Part shown: positions 43,979-56,686 of the stretch, piece after piece
How the letters are laid out: every line of letters begins with the position of its first letter
Numbering within the stretch: the stretch's first letter is position 1
NCBI GenBank assembly: GCA_964619065.1
Contig: CAZUCC010000005.1
Coordinates: forward strand, 51,500 to 115,499
DNA length: 64,000 nucleotides
Source: JANXUC01 sp964619065
GTDB lineage: Bacteria > Acidobacteriota > Terriglobia > Terriglobales > Acidobacteriaceae
Direction of reading: 5' to 3'
Program-made: the position numbers and the translations under genes
Notes under the pieces: generated by a model
Databases searched by the model: none
What the model saw: only the letters and a program-made list of their open reading frames with translations
Told to the model about the DNA's origin: nothing

Positions 43979-44920
43979 CTACGCCCGCGAGCGGTACCAC
44001 TCCACCGTGCGGCGCAGGCCTTCCTCGAAGCCGACAAGTGTTTTGTATCCAAAACACTTTTCCGCTCGCGAAATGTCCGCCAGAGAGTGCTTCACGTCCC
44101 CTTCCCGCTCCGGTCCGTACTTGACGCCGCTAGAGTAACCGGTCGGCTTCTTGAGAAGTTCGAACGTCTGATTGAGAGTGAAACGCGTACCAGTGGCAAC
44201 GTTGCACATTTTTCCGGCAACCTGCGCCGCTGGTGCGTGGCAAGCAAGCAGGTTGGCGCTTACGGCATTGTCAATGTAGGTAAAATCGCGGCTCTGTTCG
44301 CCGTCGCCAAAAATCGAGGGTTCTTCGTCTTTTAGCATCGACGTGATGAACTTCGCCAGCACACCCGAGTAGGGAGAGGTCGGGTCCTGGTATGGACCGA
44401 AGATGTTGAAGTAGCGCAAGCTCACCGTTTCGAGACCGTAGCATCGGTAGAAACTGGTCATGTAATACTCGGCCGCCAGCTTGGCAACCGCGTAGGGAGA
44501 GATAGGATTCGGGGTCATGTCTTCGTGCTTGGGAAGCGTGGGTGTATCCCCATACGCGGAGGAAGACGCCGCGTAGACCACGCGCTTGACCTTGGCATCG
44601 CGCGCCGCCACGAGCACACTCACCGTGCCATCCACGCACGCGCGATTGCACGAGACCGGATCCTTGACGGATTTGGGTACGGAGGGGATGGCCGCTTCGT
44701 GGAAAATATAATCCACCCCCCGGCACGCATCCGCAATGGCAGCGTTGTCGAGAATATCGGCTCCACGGAAGTCGATTTTGGAGAGGATGTCCGTGAGATT
44801 TTCGCGGTTTCCCGTGGAGAGGTTGTCGATGCCGCGCACCTGCTCGCCACGTTCGATCAGTGCCCGCGCTATGTTCGATCCAATGAATCCTGCGATGCCA
44901 GTAATTAAATATTGCGCCAT
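43979..44920 (-). CDS. NAD-dependent UDP-sugar epimerase (WbpP/GalE-like)
   Basis: A 313-residue extended SDR enzyme. The NAD loop TGIAGFIGSN is at residues 7-16, SSSAYG at 119-124, and the catalytic Tyr143-x3-Lys147 in SPYAVAK. NLSTGNRENL after the second strand is typical of UDP-GlcNAc/GlcNAcA or UDP-glucose 4-epimerases (WbpP-like). It would supply UDP-GalNAc(A) or UDP-galactose for surface glycans. It is separate from the main EPS locus but close, between two PilZ genes on the same strand. Confidence 0.87.
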   Translation of the reverse strand: MAQYLITGIAGFIGSNIARALIERGEQVRGIDNLSTGNRENLTDILSKIDFRGADILDNAAIADACRGVDYIFHEAAIPSVPKSVKDPVSCNRACVDGTVSVLVAARDAKVKRVVYAASSSAYGDTPTLPKHEDMTPNPISPYAVAKLAAEYYMTSFYRCYGLETVSLRYFNIFGPYQDPTSPYSGVLAKFITSMLKDEEPSIFGDGEQSRDFTYIDNAVSANLLACHAPAAQVAGKMCNVATGTRFTLNQTFELLKKPTGYSSGVKYGPEREGDVKHSLADISRAEKCFGYKTLVGFEEGLRRTVEWYRSRA

Positions 44921-45037
44921 GATGGCATCATAGCAATCCTGCGGGCTTCGCGTAGACAGGGCCGGGAATCCGAAGTAACGGCGGGCTATCTGCTTTTAGC
45001 TGTCGGCTATCAAAACCCAGCAGCCGGTAGCCGTGTT

Positions 45038-45649
45038 TTACAGGCCCCGCCGCTGGCTGGTTTCCACCAAGCGAGCGAACTCTTCCACGCTCAGCGTGGT
45101 CTTGGCTTCGAAAAACCGTACGAGCGCGTCGATTACTGCCGCTGGGTCCGAGATGGAAGGCAACCCTACGTTCTTCTTGGGGGAGACGTTAGCCCGGATC
45201 AACGAGGACCCCGCCAGGGAGGCCAGCATGGAGTCGAGATGCGCCCGGTCGTTCTGCGACATCTCAGAAAATTCAATCCCCATGCCAAGAAACGGATAAG
45301 TCGTTCGCACGATGGCCGTTGTATTCACGAGAAGCCCGTTCATGCCGAGTTGTACATCCAGTTTGCTTCCCACCGGGAACGTGGTCATCATCTCGACGTA
45401 GCATCCGCTGGCGCTGATATCCGTAAATGTGGCCCACGTCCGGATGGTGCTTCCTTCCGACTTCAGCTCGAGGTTGCCTTCGCACTTGAAACGGGGAGAG
45501 CGGCGGTTTTCCCGCGCGAAGGCGGGTGCGGTCGCATAGGAAGATCCGGTCGAAGGCCGAGCAGGCGAATTCGTGGCCGTCGGTGGGCGCGTGTCGGCGG
45601 GCTTACCGCCGGCCCATCCCCGGAAGTTTTTGTTGGACTCAAGACTCAT
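45038..45649 (-). CDS. PilZ-domain protein
   Basis: A 203-residue cytosolic protein with a disordered N-terminus (about 45 residues rich in Pro, Thr and Ser) and one PilZ domain at about 47-145. RxxxR is Arg49/Arg53 (ENRRSPRFKC) and D/NxSxxG is DISASG at 77-82, so c-di-GMP binding is likely. The C-terminal 55 residues (VIDALVRFFEAKTTLSVEEFARLV) form predicted helices of unknown role. It is one of three PilZ proteins within about 10 kb. Confidence 0.87.
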   Translation of the reverse strand: MSLESNKNFRGWAGGKPADTRPPTATNSPARPSTGSSYATAPAFARENRRSPRFKCEGNLELKSEGSTIRTWATFTDISASGCYVEMMTTFPVGSKLDVQLGMNGLLVNTTAIVRTTYPFLGMGIEFSEMSQNDRAHLDSMLASLAGSSLIRANVSPKKNVGLPSISDPAAVIDALVRFFEAKTTLSVEEFARLVETSQRRGL

Positions 45650-45752
45650 TATCGGTCTCCTCCACCTTCACAGACGGAAGGTCGGCACAGACCCTTCCCC
45701 ATGTGTGTCATCGGCAGCGGAGGCCGTCCCCTTTAATTTTGTGGGCGAGTAA

Positions 45753-46403
45753 TTAGTCGGTAGACGGAACGAAAGGTGGAACCTCGGAGACCGGCTGCGC
45801 CGCGAATCCCCTCGCATTTTGAGCCGCCGCCCGTAACTCACGCCAGAGTTCCTCTCGTCCATCTCCGGTCTTGGAGGAATAAGCCACAATTCGCCTATGG
45901 GGGTAGGCTCGGGATAGCCCGGTCAGCGCGTTGCGGCGCTGGTTGCCAGAGAGCTTGTCACATTTGGTGGCGGCTAGCAGGAAGGGGCGGCCGGCCGCCA
46001 CAAGAAAATCAATCAGCTGAGCGTCGCTCTTCTGCGGTGGAACATTCAAATCCACCAGCACCACGCACAGTGCCAGCGTGGGCCTGTCTTTCAAATACGG
46101 ATCAATGAACTTTCCCCACCCGCTGGAAATGGCCTTCGGCACACGCGCATAGCCATAGCCGGGCAGATCGGCCAACTGCATCTCCGGCGCAGCTTTTCCC
46201 GGCCACTGTAACTCGAAAAAATTGATCATCTGCGTGCGTCCAGGCGTCGAACTGGTTTTCGCGATCTTCGACCCCACCAGCGAATTGATCAGGCTCGATT
46301 TGCCCACGTTCGAGCGGCCAAGAAAAGCGATCTCCGGCAGTCCGGGTGGCGGAAAGTGGGCGGCATCGACAGCGGAAGTCACGAACCGGGAGTGAACGCG
46401 CAT
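45753..46403 (-). CDS. engB: Ribosome-biogenesis GTPase EngB/YsxC
   Basis: A 216-residue GTPase. G1 is FLGRSNVGKSSLINS, G3 DLPGYG, and G4 TKCDKL. EngB/YsxC aids 50S ribosomal subunit assembly in the cytoplasm. It directly follows lon on the minus strand, separated by a strong terminator, matching the conserved lon-engB order of many bacteria. ATG 46403 gives the usual N-terminal strand before G1. Full length. Confidence 0.95.
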   Translation of the reverse strand: MRVHSRFVTSAVDAAHFPPPGLPEIAFLGRSNVGKSSLINSLVGSKIAKTSSTPGRTQMINFFELQWPGKAAPEMQLADLPGYGYARVPKAISSGWGKFIDPYLKDRPTLALCVVLVDLNVPPQKSDAQLIDFLVAAGRPFLLAATKCDKLSGNQRRNALTGLSRAYPHRRIVAYSSKTGDGREELWRELRAAAQNARGFAAQPVSEVPPFVPSTD

Positions 46404-46465
46404 ACCGTGAGTTTCGAGTTTCGAGTTTCAAGTTGCAAGGGAAAAGCGCAAAAGTCGGAAGTGCA

Positions 46466-46490
46466 AAAAGCCCGCGATGAGCGGGCTTTT
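46466..46490 (-). terminator. Rho-independent terminator after lon
   Basis: A perfect 10-base inverted repeat (AAAAGCCCGC, loop GATGA, GCGGGCTTTT). On the minus strand it is GC-rich and followed by TTTTT, 24 bases after the lon stop at 46514. The symmetry would also let it stop + strand transcripts. It separates lon from engB. Confidence 0.85.
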
Positions 46491-46513
46491 CGAAAGCTAA
46501 GAGCTAGAAGGCT

Positions 46514-48975
<2,462 letters not shown>

Positions 48976-49087
48976 AATACCGTCCTATCCATCCAGTGGA
49001 GAAGTCCGTACAGCGGAACCCCTTGCTGCCGAAATCTCCGGGCGTAAATCACCGTTCGTTAAATCAATGAGCCCGAACTAGTGTACC

Positions 49088-49104
49088 CAAACCTAGCCGG
49101 TTTG
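49088..49104. promoter_or_regulatory. Palindrome upstream of lon
   Basis: CAAACC-TAGCC-GGTTTG is a perfect inverted repeat in the 163-base clpX-lon gap, just upstream of a TACACT -10-like hexamer (minus strand; + 49079-49084). It could be an operator for lon or an end structure for clpX, but lacks a T-run. Confidence 0.3.
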
Positions 49105-49138
49105 CGGAGTGGTAACTCGGGCAAGGGAAGCGGCCTCG

Positions 49139-50419
<1,281 letters not shown>

Positions 50420-50529
50420 GGCTTACTCCCTGCTCTCTCGCCGGATTGTGTCCGGCGCACGGAAATCATCGCTGCACTCTCCGGGCACGTTCTTACTGGA
50501 GCCCACCCGGCAAAAACCCGATCATACAT

Positions 50530-51165
50530 TTACTTGGTCTTGTAAATAATATCGTCGATGATTCCGTATTCCTTGGATTGTTGCGCGTTCATGATGAAAT
50601 CGCGCTCCACATCCTTTTCTACCTTATCCAGCTTCTGTCCGCTATGTTTCGACAGTAACTGGTTCGTCAGCTCGCGCATGCGTAGAATTTCACGGGCATG
50701 TATATCAATATCGGTCGCCTGCCCGGAAAGTCCACCCATGGACGGTTGATGGATTAGAATCCGTGAGTTAGGGAGCGCCATACGCTTTTTGGGCTCTCCT
50801 GATGCCAAAAGTAACGCCGCCATCGACGCCGCCTGCCCTATGCACAACGTAACTACATCATTCTTCACGTATTGCATGGTGTCGTAGATGGCCATGCCCG
50901 CCGTGATCGATCCGCCCGGCGAGTTGATATAGAGCTGAATATCCTTTTCCGGGTCTTCCTGGGCGAGGAAGAGCATCTGCGCAATCACCAGATTGGCGAT
51001 ATTGTCGTCGATCGGCATCCCGATGAAGATGATGTTGTCGCGCAGCAGACGCGAATAGATGTCGTAGGCACGTTCTCCGCGCCCCGTCTGCTCGATCACC
51101 ATGGGCACGAGCATCGCCTGCGGACTGTATTTCGAATCACTCTTCGGATCGTTCACTGATCTCAT
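50530..51165 (-). CDS. clpP: ClpP serine protease subunit
   Basis: About 211 residues. The Ser nucleophile lies in GQAASMAALLLASG, the His in RILIHQPSMGG and the Asp in RDFIMNAQ. It begins YSPQAMLVPMVIEQTGRGERAYDIYSRLL, the typical N-terminus. GGAGG lies only one base from ATG 51165; GTG 51156, ten bases from the GGAGG, may be the true start. ClpP forms the tetradecameric chamber of ClpXP. It lies between tig and clpX, the standard order. Confidence 0.95.
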   Translation of the reverse strand: MRSVNDPKSDSKYSPQAMLVPMVIEQTGRGERAYDIYSRLLRDNIIFIGMPIDDNIANLVIAQMLFLAQEDPEKDIQLYINSPGGSITAGMAIYDTMQYVKNDVVTLCIGQAASMAALLLASGEPKKRMALPNSRILIHQPSMGGLSGQATDIDIHAREILRMRELTNQLLSKHSGQKLDKVEKDVERDFIMNAQQSKEYGIIDDIIYKTK

Positions 51166-51238
51166 TCCTCCGGGAATCTGATGCTGCGATCTTGGTACTG
51201 CGCTGGGAGAGGCCCGCCCCAGACTCCTACAAACTGTC

Positions 51239-52540
51239 TCAGGCGGACTGACGGTACAGGAAATCGAGAGCCTTCTCGTTGCGGATTCTATGACGGATTC
51301 TATCGAGTGCTCCATCCTCCGTCAAACGTGCCCGCACTGCTTCTGTCGTTTGTTTTGTCTGTGCTGAGATGGTCGCAATCTCTCGCTCCATCTCTTCGTC
51401 GCTGACCTCAAGTTTTTCCAGTTCGGCGATGCGTTCCAACAGCAGCGATGACTTCACTTCCTGCTCCGCGCCTTCACGTTGGCCCGCGCGCAGACGTCCA
51501 AAATCCATGCCCTTCATGTCCTCCGGCTTCATGCCTTGCGCCGCCAGCGCCCGCAACCCGCGTTCCAGTCGAAGATCAACCTGCCGCTCCACCAGAGCCT
51601 CGGGAACAGCAAATTCATTCCGTTTTACGAGCTCCGCCATGAGTTTTTCCTTACCTTCACGCTCGGTGGCCTGGCGTTTCTCTTTCTCCATCTGCTCGCG
51701 AATGCGCTGTTGGACCTGGGCGAAGGTTTGGAAATCGTTTCCCAGCTCCTTGGCGAATTCGTCATTCAACTCCGGCAAGGCTTTCTGTTTGAGAGCCTGC
51801 ACTTTCACGGCATAGCTGAACGTGGTTCCAGCCAGACGTTTGTCGGAATAGTCGTCCGCATACTTTACGTCGAAGTTGCGCTCGTCGCCCGCGGAGGCGC
51901 CACGCAGGTTCTCCGTGAACTCGGGCAGTGTATTCTTGCCGCCAATCTCAACCAGGATTTCGTCCATCTTGATCGGTGCGCTGTCTTTGATGGATGCTCC
52001 ACCGCCGTCCTTGGCGGTTCCTTCAAGGCTCACCTGGGCAAAATCGCCTTCAGCGAGGGTACGGCCTTCAATGGGCGTATAGGTGGCATGCTGCTCGCGC
52101 AAATCCTGGATGGCATGGTTCACTTCGTCATCGCTGACAACGATCTCGGGATGCTCCGCCCGCAGCTCTTTGTAGCCCTCTACGGGGATCTCGGGCATGA
52201 CCTCGAAGCTGGCCTTGAAGCGCAGCGGCTCGCCGTCGTGAATGTGCAGGTCGGTCACCTGCGGCTGCGATACCGGGTAGAGTCCCTGCCGGTCGGTTTC
52301 CTTGCGGAAATGCTGCGGTACCAGCGCCTCCACCACCTCGCTCTTGATGTCTTCCGAGAAGCGCTGGCGGATAACGGTCGCCGGCACGTGGCCCTTGCGG
52401 AATCCGGGAATCCGGGCCAGCTTCTGGAACTTCTGGATGATGACTTCAGTCTGCCGGGCAACTTCCGCCGCCGGTACGAGGACTTCAATTTCGCGCTTAC
52501 AATCGTTTTTAGTCTCGGTTTTCGTTTCAGCGATGCTCAC
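51239..52540 (-). CDS. tig: Trigger factor, ribosome-associated chaperone
   Basis: A 433-residue Tig protein: N-terminal ribosome-binding domain with GFRKGHVP (about 48-55), central PPIase domain (about 160-240) and helical C-terminal domain. GTG 52540 is preceded by AAGG at a six-base distance; upstream in-frame codons are not used. Tig shields nascent chains and has prolyl isomerase activity. A sigma70-like promoter lies about 82 bases upstream, so tig-clpP-clpX probably form an operon. Confidence 0.95.
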   Translation of the reverse strand: MSIAETKTETKNDCKREIEVLVPAAEVARQTEVIIQKFQKLARIPGFRKGHVPATVIRQRFSEDIKSEVVEALVPQHFRKETDRQGLYPVSQPQVTDLHIHDGEPLRFKASFEVMPEIPVEGYKELRAEHPEIVVSDDEVNHAIQDLREQHATYTPIEGRTLAEGDFAQVSLEGTAKDGGGASIKDSAPIKMDEILVEIGGKNTLPEFTENLRGASAGDERNFDVKYADDYSDKRLAGTTFSYAVKVQALKQKALPELNDEFAKELGNDFQTFAQVQQRIREQMEKEKRQATEREGKEKLMAELVKRNEFAVPEALVERQVDLRLERGLRALAAQGMKPEDMKGMDFGRLRAGQREGAEQEVKSSLLLERIAELEKLEVSDEEMEREIATISAQTKQTTEAVRARLTEDGALDRIRHRIRNEKALDFLYRQSA

Positions 52541-52621
52541 GTTTTGCCTTAATGGAAAGGTAAAAGCCGGTCCGGATCGAGCGCGGACCACGACCCATAC
52601 CTCACAGTACCGCAATCTCTG

Positions 52622-52651
52622 ACTATAAAGAGTGGTGAGTGGCAGCGTCAA
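52622..52651 (-). promoter_or_regulatory. Sigma70-type promoter for tig-clpP-clpX
   Basis: On the minus strand, TTGACG (52651-52646) and TATAGT (52627-52622) are 18 bases apart. Predicted start near 52615 gives a leader of about 75 bases before the tig GTG. Confidence 0.6.
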
Positions 52652-52797
52652 ACGCGCGGGGGTGCTCTTTGGGCTACATACTGATGACTTCCGTACTCAG
52701 GTTCCCGCGCTTGTGTGCGACGGACGGCCCTGCCCATTCCGGAGCAAAGCTCTCTCGTTTCGACTACTGTTGTAACTTTGAACTTTAGACACGACCC

Positions 52798-53490
52798 GTG
52801 CCCAATACACTAACAATCCTGAATCACGAAGTCGTCGTCTGCACGCTTTGCCCACGTCTGGTGGCGCACCGCGAACAGATGGCTCGCGAAAAGCGGCGCG
52901 CCTACCTGGACTGGGAGTACTGGGGGAAGCCTGTTCCAGGCTTCGGTGATCCGCAGGCGCGTGTCCTCATTCTCGGTCTAGCTCCAGGCGCGCACGGCTC
53001 GAACCGTACGGGACGCCCCTTTACCGGGGATGCCTCCGGGAATTTTATGTACCCGGTCCTGCACGAGGCAGGATTTGCTTCGCAGCCGACAGCCACGGAT
53101 CGCGGCGATGGTCTCGAACTGCGAGACGCCTACATTACCGCCGCCGTCCGTTGTGCACCTCCGCAGAACAAACCTTTACCCGCCGAAATTGCCAACTGCG
53201 CATCATTCCTGGACCGTGAGATCGCGGTCCTCCATCGTCTCAAAGTCGTGGTCGCGCTGGGCCGCATTGCCTTCGAGGCGTATTTGAACCATGTGCAGCG
53301 GTTGGGCAACATTGCCAGCAAGAAATCTTATGTGTTCCAGCACGCAGCTCAATACGCCATGCCCGACGGCCGTACCCTGCTGGCCTCATATCATCCCTCG
53401 AACCAGAACACGCAGACAGGAAAACTCACACGTGCCATGTTTCTGGGAGTCTTCCAGCAGGCAGCCCGCCTCGCACAAGGGAGACTCTGA
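52798..53490 (+). CDS. Family-5 (UdgB-type) uracil-DNA glycosylase
   Basis: A 230-residue glycosylase. Cys15, Cys18, Cys119 and Cys134 are positioned to bind a [4Fe-4S] cluster. Motif 1 reads GLAPGAHGSNRTGRPFTGD (about 60-78), with Ala where families 1-2 have Asp or Asn, as in UdgB; motif 2 reads SYHPSNQNTQTG (197-208). It excises uracil and some other deaminated bases from DNA. The GTG at 52798 is used as start. It is divergent from tig. Confidence 0.93.
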   Translation: MPNTLTILNHEVVVCTLCPRLVAHREQMAREKRRAYLDWEYWGKPVPGFGDPQARVLILGLAPGAHGSNRTGRPFTGDASGNFMYPVLHEAGFASQPTATDRGDGLELRDAYITAAVRCAPPQNKPLPAEIANCASFLDREIAVLHRLKVVVALGRIAFEAYLNHVQRLGNIASKKSYVFQHAAQYAMPDGRTLLASYHPSNQNTQTGKLTRAMFLGVFQQAARLAQGRL

Positions 53491-53532
53491 AGTCTGTGAC
53501 GCTGGACAGCGTGCTCGTCGCTCAACAACTGT

Positions 53533-53570
53533 TGTCATTCTGAATGGAGGGAAGGACCCCGGATGCTGGC
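53533..53570. repeat. Short intergenic repeat, copy 2
   Basis: TGTCATTCTGAATGGAGGGA followed by AGGACCCCGGATGCTGGC, in the 277-base gap between the convergent udg and murB genes. It aligns with 43911-43948 over about 31 bases. No gene or terminator is visible in the rest of this gap. Confidence 0.4.
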
Positions 53571-53767
53571 AGCGGACGGGCGCAGTCCGGCATTTCTCCC
53601 ACCAGTACTTTCGATTTACCAACCTGGGTCTGCCTCGTGCGAGTTCTTGCCGATAGGGATGGAGTCGGCGCAGAATGCAGGGCCGGGTAACTCAGAACGG
53701 CAGAGCAGCAATCCTGGGTCTGCGTAAGATCTGCGCCGTACTACAGATTTTCGTGCGAGCACAATCA

Positions 53768-54832
53768 CTACGAAGTAGGATCGTCGCCAAACCCTACGAA
53801 CACTGGTTCCGGAATCAATTGCACGCCCCACTGCTCGCGGACACGTTGCTCAATCATGTATTTCAGTTCAAAAATTTCCGCAGCTGTGGCTCCGCCGCGG
53901 TTCACGATCGCCAATGCATGCTTCCGTGAGATGCCAACGGGGCCGAAACCGAAGCCTTTCACGAACCCGGAATGCTCCACCAGCCATGCCGCCGAAACTT
54001 TTCGTTCCGAAGACGACATGGGATAGCTGGGCACTTGTAAGGTCCGTTCCGCAGCCCGTTCCGCGAGTTCTTGATATTGTGCCTCGCTGAGCACGGGATT
54101 CTTGAAAAAAGACCCGGCACTGCGGCAGTCTGCATCCCCCGGAGTAATCAGCATCGCCTTCGTCGCGCGAATGGTACGCACGGCATCGCGCGTTTGTGCC
54201 AGGGTCGGCTGGCTCTTCCAACCCGCAAAATGCTTCTGTAAATCCGCGTACCGGATGCTGGGTGTTCCGCCTGGAATCAATTCATAGGTAACTCGAAGAA
54301 GGATGTACCGCCCGCGTTGCGTGCTGTTGAAAATGCTTCTGCGATAGGAAAACCCGCAATCGGCGGCAGCGATCTCGCGCGTTTGCATATCCTCCAGATC
54401 GAGTGCCAGCACGCTGCAAATCGTCTCCGCCGCTTCTTGTCCATACGCGCCCACGTTCTGCACAGGAGTGCCACCCACGCTGCCCGGAATCCCGCTCATG
54501 CACTCGATACCGCCGCAATTCTTTCCCACGGCATGGGACACAAAGCGGTCCCATTCTTCGCCTGCTCCCACGACAAAGCGGACCCGATTCGGCTTCTCGT
54601 GCTCCTCAATGCTCCGAATGCCAATTTTCAGGACCAGTCCCGGCCAGCCCTCATCCGAGACCACTAAATTGCTGCCTCCGCCCAGAACGAATAGCGGAAG
54701 CTCCCGCGACCGGGCCCAGCTCACTGCTTCCCGGACTTCAGCTTCGCTTTTGGCGTCGACGAAATATCGTGCCGCGCCACCCACTTGCAGTGTGGTCAGT
54801 GGAGCCAACGCGATGTTCTCTTGCAGGATCAT
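53768..54832 (-). CDS. murB: UDP-N-acetylenolpyruvoylglucosamine reductase MurB
   Basis: A 354-residue FAD enzyme of type I MurB length. FAD-binding FVLGGGSNLVVSD (about 48-60), SGIPGSVGGTPVQNVGAYGQE, YRRSIFN, and catalytic Ser in AGSFFKNP. It reduces UDP-GlcNAc-enolpyruvate to UDP-MurNAc in peptidoglycan synthesis. It stands alone here, outside a dcw-type cluster, and is convergent with udg. Confidence 0.95.
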   Translation of the reverse strand: MILQENIALAPLTTLQVGGAARYFVDAKSEAEVREAVSWARSRELPLFVLGGGSNLVVSDEGWPGLVLKIGIRSIEEHEKPNRVRFVVGAGEEWDRFVSHAVGKNCGGIECMSGIPGSVGGTPVQNVGAYGQEAAETICSVLALDLEDMQTREIAAADCGFSYRRSIFNSTQRGRYILLRVTYELIPGGTPSIRYADLQKHFAGWKSQPTLAQTRDAVRTIRATKAMLITPGDADCRSAGSFFKNPVLSEAQYQELAERAAERTLQVPSYPMSSSERKVSAAWLVEHSGFVKGFGFGPVGISRKHALAIVNRGGATAAEIFELKYMIEQRVREQWGVQLIPEPVFVGFGDDPTS

Positions 54833-55049
54833 GCTTGTCAGTCAATATACACAGTCAGACCCATCCAGATTCGTAACTAAGGTGCGTCCAGAACCCCACA
54901 CAACGGCTAGAGCGATGGCCCAAATGTCGCATCCGATCACATCCCTTGGACATCTGTTTACCAGGCGGTTCCCGGTGCTCGCTGCGAAAAGCTGCGATTG
55001 CCGTGAGCGAGCTATACAATCAAACAGTACTTCGAGGTGAGAGAACGCT

Positions 55050-55490
55050 ATGCCGATGTATCCAGAAATCATGTTGATCCCGATGCGCGAGGAACTCACA
55101 CGCGCGGGCGTTGAAGAGCTACGCACGCCCGAGGCGGTCGCCGCCGCCCTGACGAATCGTCCCGGCACTACCATGGTGATCGTGAACTCCGTTTGCGGAT
55201 GCGCTGCCGGAAAAATGCGTCCTGCGGTGCGGCAGGCGCTGCAACACGGTGTGAAACCCGACAAGGTCTACAGCGTATTTGCCGGTCAGGATCGCGAAGC
55301 TACGGACAAAGCCCGCAGCTACTTCACGGGATACCCGTCATCCTCGCCATCAATCGGAATTCTGCGTGACGGACAACTCGTCTACATGATGCAGCGCAGC
55401 CAGATCGAAAGCCGGGACGCGGTGACGATTGCCGCTGATCTGACCAGTGCCTTCGACAAGTACTGTGTAAAAGTGACGACCAATTCTTGA
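55050..55490 (+). CDS. Bacilliredoxin BrxA/BrxB (YphP/YqiW family)
   Basis: A 146-residue thioredoxin-fold protein with the family CGC motif at residues 49-51 (VNSVCGCAAGKMRP) and YPSSSPSIGILRDG strands. In Bacillus these proteins remove bacillithiol from proteins; Acidobacteriota and other phyla encode homologues. A GAGGTGAG-type site precedes ATG 55050. Convergent with the YVTN protein gene, with ten bases between. Confidence 0.9.
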   Translation: MPMYPEIMLIPMREELTRAGVEELRTPEAVAAALTNRPGTTMVIVNSVCGCAAGKMRPAVRQALQHGVKPDKVYSVFAGQDREATDKARSYFTGYPSSSPSIGILRDGQLVYMMQRSQIESRDAVTIAADLTSAFDKYCVKVTTNS

Positions 55491-55500
55491 GAATGGCAGT

Positions 55501-56673
55501 CTACTTTGCCACGGACGGCAACAGAAACGCCTTGACGGCAATTCCGTTGGGATCCAAGCCTACGGGAATCATCGTCAACAAAAAGTATTCGCCTTTCTCA
55601 AATTTCTTTGGGATACGCTTCTCAATCACCGTGACGTCCCCGGACCCGGAATCAAGTACGAGCAGGTGATTGGCGTCCGGCGTGAGTGCCATTCCGTCGG
55701 GCTGACTCCCAACTGACACGGTAGCGATAACGCGGCCGAAATCAATGTCGTAGATGGCGACGCTGTTCGAGCCGAAGTTGCTCACGTAGAGCCGTGCGTT
55801 GTCCGGACTTACAAGCCCGCGCGCAGGTTTGCTGCCAACGAGGTGAGTGCCTGCGACTTCATTCGAGTTTGTTTCTATAAAGGAAACACTCTCTCCGTCG
55901 AAATTGCTGACGATCAGTTCTCCGCCATCGGGCTTGAGTGCCAGATCTACGGGGGTTTTGCCCACGTCGAGTAGCGCCAGTAAGCGCGCTTGTTTCAGGT
56001 CAACCGCCGCTACTTGGTTGGATCCGGAACATGCGATAAAAGCTTCACTCGAATCCGGAGTAATGGCAATATCCTCCGGCTCAACGCACACTTTAATCGT
56101 CGCGCGCACAGGGGGGCCGCTGGTATCCGCGGCAACGTCCCCAGCGAGGAGGGAGACTGTGTTGTCTCCACGATTGCTCACCACGACCGTGCCTCCATCC
56201 GGCGTGACGGCGGCTTTGCCGGGATTCGCGCCCACGTGAACCGTTGCCATCACGGCACGCTTTGCGAGATCAATCACGGAAACGTTATTGGACGCCGAAT
56301 TCGCCACATATGCACGCTTTCCATCCATGGAAACGTCGATGAAGTAGGGTCGCCCGTGGACACCGATCGTTGCCACTACCTGATTCCGCTCCGTATCGAT
56401 CACGCTCACGTTGTGCGAACCGGTGTTCGCTACATAAATCTCGTTTCTCATCGTGTTCGCGGTCACGCCGGTGGGATTCAGCCCCACGGGGATCGTCTTT
56501 TCCAGGCGAAACGTCCGCAGATCAATCACGCTGACGGTGTTGCTGCCGCCGTTGCTGATGTAGGCATATTCCCGGTAAAGAGGGCCACGGTTTGGGAGAG
56601 CCGTGGAACGGAAATGCCAGTAGGTCAGCGCGACCACACCGAGCATAACGAGAAATAGCAGAAGTCTTTTCAA
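55501..56673 (-). CDS. YVTN-family beta-propeller protein
   Basis: A 390-residue protein with an N-terminal helix (LLLFLVMLGVVALTYWHF) acting as signal or anchor and about seven repeats of about 42 residues (EIYVANTGSHNVSVIDTERN; RAYVANSASNNVSVIDLAKR). The fold is YncE-like. Periplasmic or outer-face location is likely. Function unknown; it begins 13 bases after the aroF gene end and may share its transcript. Confidence 0.87.
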   Translation of the reverse strand: MKRLLLFLVMLGVVALTYWHFRSTALPNRGPLYREYAYISNGGSNTVSVIDLRTFRLEKTIPVGLNPTGVTANTMRNEIYVANTGSHNVSVIDTERNQVVATIGVHGRPYFIDVSMDGKRAYVANSASNNVSVIDLAKRAVMATVHVGANPGKAAVTPDGGTVVVSNRGDNTVSLLAGDVAADTSGPPVRATIKVCVEPEDIAITPDSSEAFIACSGSNQVAAVDLKQARLLALLDVGKTPVDLALKPDGGELIVSNFDGESVSFIETNSNEVAGTHLVGSKPARGLVSPDNARLYVSNFGSNSVAIYDIDFGRVIATVSVGSQPDGMALTPDANHLLVLDSGSGDVTVIEKRIPKKFEKGEYFLLTMIPVGLDPNGIAVKAFLLPSVAK

Positions 56674-56686
56674 GGCAGGAGCGAAC

